Shown here: positions 56,294-64,000 of the stretch, piece after piece
Numbering within the stretch: position 1 is the first letter of the stretch
Layout of the letters: each line of letters opens with the position of its first letter
Assembly: GCA_035048485.1 (NCBI GenBank)
Contig: CM068583.1
Span: forward strand, 46,691,790 to 46,755,789
Direction: 5' to 3'
From: Pteria penguin
Lineage: Eukaryota > Mollusca > Bivalvia > Pterioida > Pteriidae
Length of the DNA stretch: 64,000 bases
Notes under the pieces: generated by a model
Seen by the model: the letters and a program-made list of their open reading frames with translations, nothing else
Told to the model about the DNA's origin: nothing
Databases searched by the model: none
Made by a program: the position numbers and the translations under genes

Positions 56294-57140
56294 ATGGACA
56301 AAATCAGTGAAAGACCAGTGATCCAATATTTGCATAAAAAAGATTTAACACCTAAGAATATCCATAATGATATGGTAGCAGCACTAGGGAAAGATGCCCC
56401 TTTATATTCGACAGTGAAAAGGTGGGTGGTTAGATTTAAGTGTGGAAGACAAAGCCTTGAGGATGACCCCTGTCCTGGAAGGCCTGTCACTGGTGCAATC
56501 CCAGAAATGGTCAATAAAGTCCATAATATTGTTGTGACTGACAGACGAGTTACAGAAAGATATATAGCCAGTACAGTTGGCATTTCACAGGAAAGAGTAC
56601 TTTCCATTCTGACAGAGGATCTTGCAATGAGAAAGCTTTTGGTTCGTTGGGTACCAAGACTTAACCTTTTCGAGGAAGATCCTGCCAATTTTCTTCAGAA
56701 TTTAACACTAGGGATGAAACATGGGTCCATCATTTTACCCCAGAGGCCAAACAACAATCGAAACAATGGAAGCACCCTGGCTCACCACCGCCAAAGAAGG
56801 CAAAGACTATTCCATCAGCTGGGAAGGTTATTGCTTCGGTTTTCTGGAATGCAGATGGTATTCTGATGATAGGTTATCTACAAAAGGGACAAACAATCAA
56901 TGGCACATTCTATGCTTCACTTCTGACACAGTTACGGGAAAATATTAAACTTAAGCACCGCGGAAAGCTCACTAAAGGTGTGTTGTTTCATCAGTACAAT
57001 GCTCCTGTTCACAAGTCTGTCATTGCCAAAACTACCATTCACGATTGTGGCTTTAAATTGATTGAGCATCTGCCTTATTCACCTGATCTCGCTCCATCAC
57101 ACTCTCATATATTTCCAAAACTGAAAACAGTTATTTCCGG
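56294..57140 (+). pseudogene. Mariner transposase, N-terminal and central part, frameshifted
   Basis: ATG 56294 starts MDKISERPVIQYLHKKDLT, the paired HTH region, with STVKRWVVRF and the GRPVTG linker. The frame shifts near 56702-56706 and resumes at 56707 with TRDETWVHHFTPEAK. It then runs through SVFWNADGIL and LIEHLPYSPDLAPS to 57140. The catalytic triad is DD34D by spacing. The first Asp (56713-56715) is kept, the second is Tyr (56995-56997) and the third is His (57100-57102), 34 residues apart. Transposase activity is therefore lost twice over, besides the shift and the insertion. An opposite-strand frame at 56209-56688 is a shadow. Confidence 0.95.
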
Positions 57141-58609
57141 TGTCATATAGTAAACCTTCACTCATAGGCAACCTTCCCCGGAAGGTTTTCAATACATGTA
57201 ATAGAAAAACTCCCCCCTGGGGGAAATCTCCTTTCCAGTTACTGGTTCGACTTTTACCTGTTTTAATGACACCATAAACACTTGTGTAACACTAAACCTC
57301 AACAGCTTCTTTTACAAAGACTGTCCCAAGAAAAGAGGGAGTCTATTTTCTGCAATAGTAAATATATCCCCAACCCTTCCATGGAAATGAATAAGAATAA
57401 ATATATTATAGATTTGAGGTTTACATAATTAAGTCTAGCACGTGGTATTGAACTATGGAATCCATGTCTAAGCAAATTTATTCAAGAGAAATAGGCTGCT
57501 GTATGAAGACAAATAATTTCATTTTTAATGTACTGTTAAGCTGTTCTCAGTCTGGGCTGCCTGAATTAAAAAGAGGATGGAGACCTGCAGGTATATGCTG
57601 TTTGAAGCCCTACATCATCGTGAAATTTATGACGAGGAGATTTTTGTTTGAATGGTGACAGAAACTCTTGAATTCATTTTTTCTGCACAATGGGCCCCAA
57701 TACAACACAATTTATCTGATGTGTTGTTTGATATTTCATGGGCGGTAGACGACAAGCTAAGAAAAATTCCCTTCATGGGATATTTTGATTCCAGGGTCGT
57801 ATTTCACATTTGTGTACAATTTGAGGTCCTGCTTTGGATTACAAGGCTACGGGGACAACCAGGAAGAACATCATTCCTCTGCACAAACAGAGTAGAAGTT
57901 AATCAAATATGTAAGAAGTGTTGTACAAACAGAGCAATAATGAGAAATATATCAATGTTACTCGAAAAAAACATTTGCCAGCTATTTTGATTTGTAAATG
58001 GAGGTCACTGAAGACTCTCAAAATTGAATCAAATAAATATACAAATTACAAATGGAGATATGTTATTTTGAATCTTTACAATGAATGATATTTTGTGCAA
58101 GAAATCCAAATACAATGTGAGTTCAACCACTGACACCTATTTTTAACTTCTCATCACTATATAGCTCATGCAAGCCTTCATACAGAAAACATATATGAAC
58201 TTAAGCACTTATAAAGTCGGAAAGGGTCCCGCTGCAGTATGGTCAGAGAACCCTATCTTTTAGAAGATTTGACCAAGATGACTCTGATCTTAGACCTACC
58301 AGCCTTAGAAAGTACAGGTATCATCCTTACATCATGATGCATCTATTTACATTATGAAATGTTAAAGCAGTATCTGTACAAATGCTCAAACGTTGTCCAG
58401 ACTATCATTATTCTCTGCTTTCATTCATGGATTTGGATAAATTTTCAAAGGAATGTTGCCCCTAACCCATGGTTGTGTCATGACCTTGACCTACGGTCAT
58501 ATCCCCAGCTCAAGGTTACAATGCATTTGGTTGCTAAAACACTGATCAAATCATAATTTTGTACTACATTCATGGATTTGTAGTGAAATGTCAAAATTAT
58601 AGATTTTAG

Positions 58610-58800
58610 CCATCGCTGAATAATTAAGCGACGACTTAAATTCCATCCATTTAAATAATGATGGAGAATTAAGCGATTGCTGAATTACTTTAGCTATCAC
58701 TAAAAAGCTAAAAAATTAAATTAGCGAATGCTGAATTCAAATTCAGCGGCTGCAAGATTGAAATTCAGCAATTGTTAAATTGGAAGTCAGCGATCACTTT
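58610..58800. repeat. Degenerate repeat of AGCGATTGCTGAATT inside the insert
   Basis: Variants of 'ttagcgattgctgaatt' recur about eight times in both orientations (AGCCATCGCTGAATAATTAAGCG, TAAGCGATTGCTGAATTAC, TTAGCGAATGCTGAATTC, TTCAGCGGCTGC, TTCAGCAATTG, AGTCAGCGATCAC). Spacing is irregular, 20-40 bp. Confidence 0.7.
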
Positions 58801-59199
58801 ACTATTTGTGTGATCTTGGAAATTGAAATCATTATCATTATCAGTTTAGTTCTTAACATCATAAAATCAATATACATAATAGATTCAACCATGCATACCT
58901 TTGCATTTTTTTCGGGGTCCACAGTCTCTTGTAGCTCTTCCTTGCGGTTTTTCCAATACATCATGCCATTTTTTTACAAATAATTCTTGGAGGCTGCTCT
59001 TATTCTTCTTTTTATTTTTTATCTGCTTTACAGGGATAGGCGTTGTCTCCTAGACATTTCGTAATACATGAAAACATATTTGGAATCCAAATATACTCTG
59101 CACATGGAGAATATTCTTTCTGGTCTATAATTTTAAAAACTCAAATGACTTTCAAAATCTAAATCATTTTCCGGATAAGAGGGGAGGGGGGGCGGCCAA

Positions 59200-59394
59200 G
59201 ATTTTCTTTACAAGAGGGAAGGTTTTCTTTGAAGGAAAATGACATCCCCCCCAGGGAATGAATTTCTATATAGAAAATCTTCCAGGGGAGAAATTAAGGC
59301 TCTCTGTATAGAAAACCTTCCAGGGGGAAGTTTCTATATGTAGAAAATCTTCCAGGGTGGATGGTTCTGTAGGGGGAAGATTTTCTTTACAACA
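59200..59394. repeat. Subterminal repeats of the TGT...ACA element
   Basis: AAGATTTTCTTTACAA, AAGGTTTTCTTTGAA, TATATAGAAAATCTTCCAGG, GTATAGAAAACCTTCCAGGG, TGTAGAAAATCTTCCAGGG and GGGGAAGATTTTCTTTACAA occur in the last 200 bp, in mixed orientation. Related copies are at 57170-57240 (GGCAACCTTCCCCGGAAGGTTTTC). Such sites usually bind the transposase. Confidence 0.8.
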
Positions 59395-59398
59395 CCGG

Positions 59399-59543
59399 CA
59401 CCCACTTTCAGTCCGATGATGATGTCATACATGCAGTGGATGACTTTCTGAGCAGCCAAGAAATGGAGTTTTTTAAAAGTGACATTGAGGCCCTTAAATA
59501 CCGCTGGCAAAAGAGTATAGATACTGAAGAGGATTATGTTTAA
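59399..59543 (+). pseudogene. Mariner transposase, C-terminal part after the insertion
   Basis: Continues from 57140: THFQSDDDVIHAVDDFLSSQ, then FKSDIEALKYRWQKSIDTEED and TAA at 59541-59543. This is the usual C-terminus of mariner transposase. Joined to the upstream parts, the protein would be about 330-345 residues, the family's normal length. Confidence 0.92.
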
Positions 59544-59616
59544 AAATAATGCAATATGTTGGACAAAATTCAAATTCTTCAATATGAGGCTCACAACATA
59601 TCAATCAGTCCTCGTA

Positions 59617-60407
59617 TTTGCACGATTTTTATTTTCGCCTTTTGAATTTGAGACTGAGAAGGTAAAATTTAATTTTGAAAATAAAATTGCCAATATACAA
59701 TATCAAATTTTATTAATTAATGTATCAAAATAAACTTTAAAGAATGTACTTTATGGAATTAAGAGTAGCATACTTTGAAGTGACTTACCTCGTAAGATTT
59801 GCAGTAATCAACATTAAATATTTTGATGTAAGAAAAAAAAAACAAAATAAACATGATAAATTACGTGTATATATTTGTGAAAAAATCTCAGTGAAAATAT
59901 CTTTTGAAATCTGGTTAAAGTAAAATGGACAAAACATAAAAAGTTATGAACAAAAAGAACTGTAAATCTGTAATTTAAGCATTCATTTGAGTTTTCTGCT
60001 CATATGTGTTATCTAAACATTTACAAGTGTATACACGTACATATCAGGTAAATTAAAGGAAAAAGGATAAAGACTTTGAAATTAAAAATACAAGAAATTT
60101 GAGAATGATTTGTCAACACATCAAAAACATAACAATTTTGCTGAGAATGTTTACTTAGTCATTTCCCAGCTAAAGGTTTGATTTTGAGTGAAAGTGGGCT
60201 GTGTCACATTCTACCTTAATTCTTGCTGTCACACTTTTGGACTTTGTAAACATTACATGCAACATTTCAATATGGTTTCATCAATTAAGAAAAGACAAGA
60301 TTGATTTTGAAGGTCATGAATTGAATTTTTTTCACCCTGTCAAGTTATTTTAAGTTAAAATAAATATTATATAAATCTTTATATAGAATATGTTATTATG
60401 TTTGTAG
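59617..60407. other. GPALPP1 intron 3, remainder
   Basis: AT-rich, with no feature recognised before the exon 4 acceptor. Confidence 0.5.
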
Positions 60408-60503
60408 GAACAAAATGATAAAGGCAGCAAAAAGATGAAATATGAGGAACAACAGCAATCAAGTAAAGACAAAAAGCTAGCAAAAGAAATTGAACAGTAC
60501 AAT
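60408..60503 (+). CDS. GPALPP1: GPALPP1, coding exon 4 (last exon inside the window)
   Basis: Acceptor ATTATGTTTGTAG, 32 codons in phase 0, donor CAATGTATGT at 60504. It starts EQNDKGSKKMKYEEQQQSS and ends KKLAKEIEQYN. This fits the family's basic segment ending 'R-D-K-R-L-A-E-Q-V-x-x-Y-N'. The remaining C-terminal part of about 75 residues (conserved F-D-R-D and R-F-S-H-G-K motifs in relatives) was not found between 60504 and 64000 and should lie to the right of the window. Confidence 0.85.
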
Positions 60504-60719
60504 GTATGTTTTAATATTGAATAATATTTTTTACTTTTAAAAGGCCTATGGAGCTTTTTTCATGACAATAAGCTTTGATAGTCTCTTCATTTTCTTGTTT
60601 GTAATGAAGTCATTCCTTAGATCCACCAAATTGTCATACAAATTTCATATGGTTCTAATGAATTTGGATATTTCCAGTATATGAAGACAATCTCTATCCC
60701 TTTGCCCTAATTTTCTTTG

Positions 60720-61410
60720 TAAGTTTGATACGCCTGTCATAGACGGGACATATTATGTTAAAGCGTTGTGCGTCCATTCATCCGTCCATCTGAGGTCATG
60801 CTTTACAGAAATTTTATGCAATCTTTCAAGGTATTGGATTGAAACGTGTCTTATAACTTTATACATGTATCAAAGAAGGTAGTACCAGTTCCCATTTCAG
60901 TATGATTGACTTGGTTTTGCCAGAATTAATGGTCCTTGAACTTAGAAAATTTCAAGGATTTTACAGTTTTACATACTTTTTTCTGCAGTCTGTCAAGGTA
61001 TTGGATTGAAACTTGGCATAGAACTTTATATCGATGAGGGTAGACCAGTTTGCATTTCAGTTTGGTTTCGTCAGAGTTATGACCCTTAAACTTGCATTTT
61101 TTTTTCATTGATAGCATATTGGCAATTTCTATGGGATATAATAACTTCAGTAATCATTAATTGATTTTCATAAAACTTATACAGAATACTCTGATAGAAT
61201 AAAAGAATAACTTCTTCTCTTGGCCTTAACATCTTACTGCCTTTATGGATTTCAATAATATTACACATTTGCCCTGAGCCAAAGCATGTGTTGTCTTAAG
61301 TCCTAAATAATTGGTGGATGGGGGAGCCTCCACACTTTAAAAGTTTTTTCCTGTAAAACTAAGCGATGGACGTATTATGCTACGCTAGGCATTGCTCTTG
61401 TTACCTGCTG
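60720..61410 (+). repeat. Dispersed element with 'GCCTGTCATAGACGGGACATATTATG' start
   Basis: Repeated unit 'ttttacagaaattttatgcaatctttcaaggtattggattgaaac' recurs as 'ttctgcagtctgtcaaggtattggattgaaac' about 160 bases later. The end has AAGCGATGGACGTATTATGC and ACGCTAGGCATTGC (61361-61393), the same end as at 62777-62820. It lies in the intron after GPALPP1 exon 4. Confidence 0.65.
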
Positions 61411-62039
61411 TAATGAAATGGCATAGATGAACCCCTATCTACACTTAGCTGTGAGGTAGTGATTAACATTTATTACTATAATTTTTCCATTGGAATGATA
61501 AATGGCAAATAACATTGAAGATAATAGTGATATGTTTATTTTTGACAACAATTGCTCTTAATTACTAAATAAAGTCACAACTGATTTCACCAGATATGCC
61601 CCTTGAGTCTAAATCTGATGAGGATGATGAGGACTTAACTTTATAATGGATCTTACTGATCTGTGGAAACAATCAAACTATAATAGGCTATCCTAAAGTG
61701 GACTATATTGTTTGCTAGCAAGGAACAATTTGACTATGAAAAGTTGCAGGAGAAAAACTCAAGTTTCAGATGACCAGTGGCCATTGGTTGAGGAGGCTAT
61801 TTCATTCACATTCAGAGCAACTTTACCTTTTTTGAGAGTCTGAGCACTGGGTAGAGATGTTTTGAATATGCCCAGACTTATCTTGAAGTTATAGTGTAAA
61901 CAACAATAATTTTTTTCTATTTACAATGCATATGACAAAAAAAAATTTAATGTTGGATACATGTATCACTTCATCTAAGATTGAAATGTTCTCATTTATT
62001 GAGTACCAAGAAAAAAATTAAGGTCTTCCTACTTGTAAT

Positions 62040-62825
62040 GAAATATAGATATAGTTCGTGTTCACAGTCCATGAGTTATGGGACTTGGATTTAATTTTTA
62101 CTATGAAAAGATGTTATCATGTCAGTTATGGAATGCGATAACTTAAATAAAGAATAAATAAAGAAAATAAAGAATGCTAAGATAATGTAGAGGAAGCTGC
62201 CTTTCGATTTTGAGCAAATTCTGTTTTGTCGTTCCCGAGTTATGGGACTTGGATTTTATTTTTACTATGAAAAGATGCTATGGAACGCAATAACATAAAT
62301 AAACGTCAGTTGTTTTTCATGAAACTCATACAGGATGCTTCCATAATGTAGAGGAAGCCGCCTTTCGATTTTGGGCAAATTCTGTTTCGTCGTTCTGGAG
62401 TTATGGGACTTGGATTTTATTTTTGCTATAGTACGATGATATGGAACGCAAAAACTTTAGTAAATGTCAACTGTTTTTCATGAAACTAATACATAATGCT
62501 TAAATAGGGTAGGGGAAATGGCATTTTCATTTTGAGCAAATTCTGTTTTGTTGTTACAGAGTTATGGAACTTGGATTTTTACTATGATAAGGTGCTATGG
62601 AGATGTTATGTGAAGCAATAACTTAAGTAAACATAAGTTGTTTTTCATGAAACTTACACAGAATGCTTAAATAGAGTAGGGAAAGCCACCTTTTGGCTTT
62701 CATTATTTCATAAAAGTATTACCAAAGACACCCAAGTTTGGGGGTAATCAAACCATACGTTCACATTGATCCCGTCAAAAGTAAGCGATGGATGTATTAA
62801 GCCACGCTAGGCGTTGCCCGTTTTT
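62040..62825 (+). repeat. Tandem repeat, about four units of 160-165 bp
   Basis: 'gagttatgggacttggattttatttttactatgaaaag' occurs at about 62070, 62237, 62398 and 62560, with 'ttgtttttcatgaaactcatacagaatgctt' and 'gggaaagccgcctttcgattttgagcaaattctgttttgtcgtt' between. It terminates with AAGTAAGCGATGGATGTATTAAGCCACGCTAGGCGTTGC (62776-62817). Confidence 0.85.
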
Positions 62826-63185
62826 ATATCCTTATCGTCCAAGGCCATATTGATGTCAAGTTCAACATGTCCTCAAAGACATGACACATTACTGTAGTTT
62901 CAATATAGCATGTATGTTCTGCACTCTTTATGTTCATGGCAATCAGATCAGCCCACTTGGTGATCTAGTTCGAATCGTGATTTTTAGCTAGCCTGCTTGT
63001 GTGCAGAAGAGATATTGCAATACTTCTTATGGCTGCATCCAGTTTTGGTTTGATGACATTTCTACTGCATTCTGTTTAGCATGTAGTGAATTCTGATTGC
63101 ATTCTGTCTAGTATGTATTTCTTCTGCATTTTGTTTCGTATGTAGTGATTTTAGAATAGAAGTAGCCAGCTTTTTCATGATAGTG
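62826..63185. other. Intronic sequence with a short internal repeat
   Basis: 'ctgcattctgtttagcatgtagtgaattctga' recurs two to three times between 63060 and 63155. No exon is seen. Confidence 0.45.
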
Positions 63186-63189
63186 CAGT

Positions 63190-63495
63190 CAGTACCTTAC
63201 TTGGCTGGTGCTAGAGAGGTCCCAGGTTTCAAGTTTTACAGGCAGCTTGTCTGTGTGCTGTCTTTTTGAGGATGCAATAAAACCTGTGATATTGTGTCAC
63301 AGCAGCCGTCAGTATGTTAAAGATTCCTCACTCATTCAGGTCACATACATACGAAAATCGATCCCAGGTTCAAGCGAGCTTTGTCCCTGTGATTCAGGTG
63401 GCTTCATTACAGAAGTCAAATTTTCTGTGTGATGCATCAGGCAAATGCTGTTACCATACAAGTGAAAATATCTTGGCCTGAACAAAATCACTAAG
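63190..63495 (+). repeat. SINE family 1, very diverged copy
   Basis: Order and landmarks follow 44312-44592: AGGTCCCAGGTTTCAAGTTTTAC at the head, TGTGCTGTCTTTTTGAGGATG, ATGTTAAAGATTCCTCACTC, GATGCATCAGGCAAATGCTGTTACCATAC and AAATATCTTGGCCTGAAC. The frame at 63208-63432 is a by-product. Confidence 0.65.
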
Positions 63496-64000
63496 CAAAC
63501 CAAATTGAAATCAACATAGATATGCTTTCAAATTAGACTATTGGATAGAAAAAGTTTTTCAGCAGACATTTTGTATTCTGAGGTTGATATGGTCACTTCT
63601 AGACCATCTTTGATCAAATACTCTAAGAATACATTTCTAGGGGCATTTGAATTTTATGTCTGTGATCACAAAACAGTGTGGTTGTATTCAAAAAGACACG
63701 GGCCAGTCATTGTTAAACACAGCTGTAAAGTATTACCAGCAGATATAACTTAAGATTTCATACCTGTATACATATTATTGGCAGGATTTCAAAACAGTAT
63801 GTGCCCTATGAAATGGTTTTATTTGTCAATCACTGCATATGTTAAATATCAATAATTCAATTTAAGCACTTTTTAGCCACCATGTTGATAATCAACCTTC
63901 ATATAGAAATAAACCTTCAAATGTGATTTGACATTGAAAATTTGTTTAGCATGTTGTTTTAAATTGAAATAGATTATATGTTTTCATGTGAAAATGAAGT
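63496..64000. other. AT-rich sequence, presumably GPALPP1 intron 4
   Basis: The plus-strand frame at 63541-63753 has no known domain and no strong splice sites. It does not match the expected C-terminus of GPALPP1. Confidence 0.35.

Larger units (their letters stand above)
57141..59394. mobile_element. 2.25-kb TGT...ACA transposon inserted in the mariner transposase
   Basis: The insert is bounded by CCGG on both sides (57137-57140 and 59395-59398). Removing it with one CCGG restores the transposase frame exactly (S-G-T-H). Ends are inverted: TGTCATATAGTAAACCTTC and the complement of GAAGATTTTCTTTACAACA, about 17 of 23 matching. Near both ends are repeats of GAAAAYCTTCC with G/C runs. No transposase or integrase is recognised, so it is non-autonomous. 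Termini TGTNR and a 4-bp duplication are compatible with Ginger-type DNA transposons, which is a suggestion only. Frames at 57455-57658 and 57652-57990 have no known domain. Confidence 0.85.
56128..59614 (+). mobile_element. Mariner element, interrupted by a second transposon
   Basis: Inverted ends of 38 bp: TGAAGGCTGATTGATATGTT at 56128 and its counterpart ending CAATCAGTCCTCG at 59614, with GTGAGCCTC[G/A]TATTGAAG completing each. TA flanks both sides (56126-56127, 59615-59616). Without the insert the element would be about 1.23 kb, normal for mariner. It lies in GPALPP1 intron 3 in the gene's orientation. Confidence 0.93.

Noticed and set aside
56209..56688. 159-residue minus-strand frame opposite the mariner transposase
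   Set aside because: The plus strand encodes clear mariner text; this is its shadow.
63541..63753. Possible C-terminal exon of GPALPP1
   Set aside because: Residues do not match the expected C-terminus (no F-D-R-D or R-F-S-H-G), and there is no proper acceptor in phase 0.

Overview
This is eukaryotic nuclear DNA: AT-rich, intron-containing and mostly dispersed repeats. I read it as a bivalve mollusc genome. The grounds are several tRNA-headed SINEs, repeats rich in 'AAGGTCAAGGTCACAAGGTCA'-like text, a roughly 145-bp tandem family bounded by CTCACCTGAG-type ends, and many small inverted-repeat transposons. This taxon call rests on familiarity with such genomes, not on a search. There are no bacterial operons, rRNA genes or CRISPR arrays.

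Genes. The one gene I identify firmly is GPALPP1 (GPALPP-motif protein 1, plus strand). Four coding exons (47453-47489, 52901-53349, 55437-55610, 60408-60503) join in frame at GT-AG junctions; the C-terminal exon(s) lie beyond the right edge. On the minus strand in the left third, 9211-9262 looks like a first coding exon starting MGNTATGRKESF and resembles the myristoylated N-terminus of an AMP-activated kinase beta subunit. Two further minus-strand exon candidates (14196-14296 and 11669-11775) join in phase but belong to a gene I do not recognise. On the plus strand, 30381-30482 looks like the last coding exon of another unrecognised gene.

Layout. 1-9 kb: MITEs and palindromes carrying TGACGTCA, microsatellites, AGGTCA-type repeats. 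9-18 kb: minus-strand exon candidates, a SINE, a hAT-like MITE, a dead non-LTR reverse transcriptase piece. 18.6-20.6 kb: a foldback element whose arms are arrays of a 21-bp repeat. 21-28 kb: SINEs, a 143-bp tandem array, diverged 145-bp repeats. 28-32 kb: unknown gene tail. 32-41 kb: GGTTTCC repeats, two more 145-bp arrays (one very homogeneous), tRNA-headed repeats, a TA-flanked MITE. 42-47 kb: SINEs, MITEs and a 40-bp perfect palindrome with an 8-bp target duplication. 47-64 kb: GPALPP1, whose introns hold SINEs, inverted-repeat elements, tandem repeats and a mariner interrupted by a second transposon.

The most notable structures are the foldback element (18620-20595), the nested mariner/TGT-ACA element with CCGG target duplication (56128-59614), the 40-bp palindrome at 43146-43185, and the repeat arrays that spread nuclear-receptor-like, CRE-like and CCAAT/YY1-like motifs. 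No novel multi-gene system is visible.
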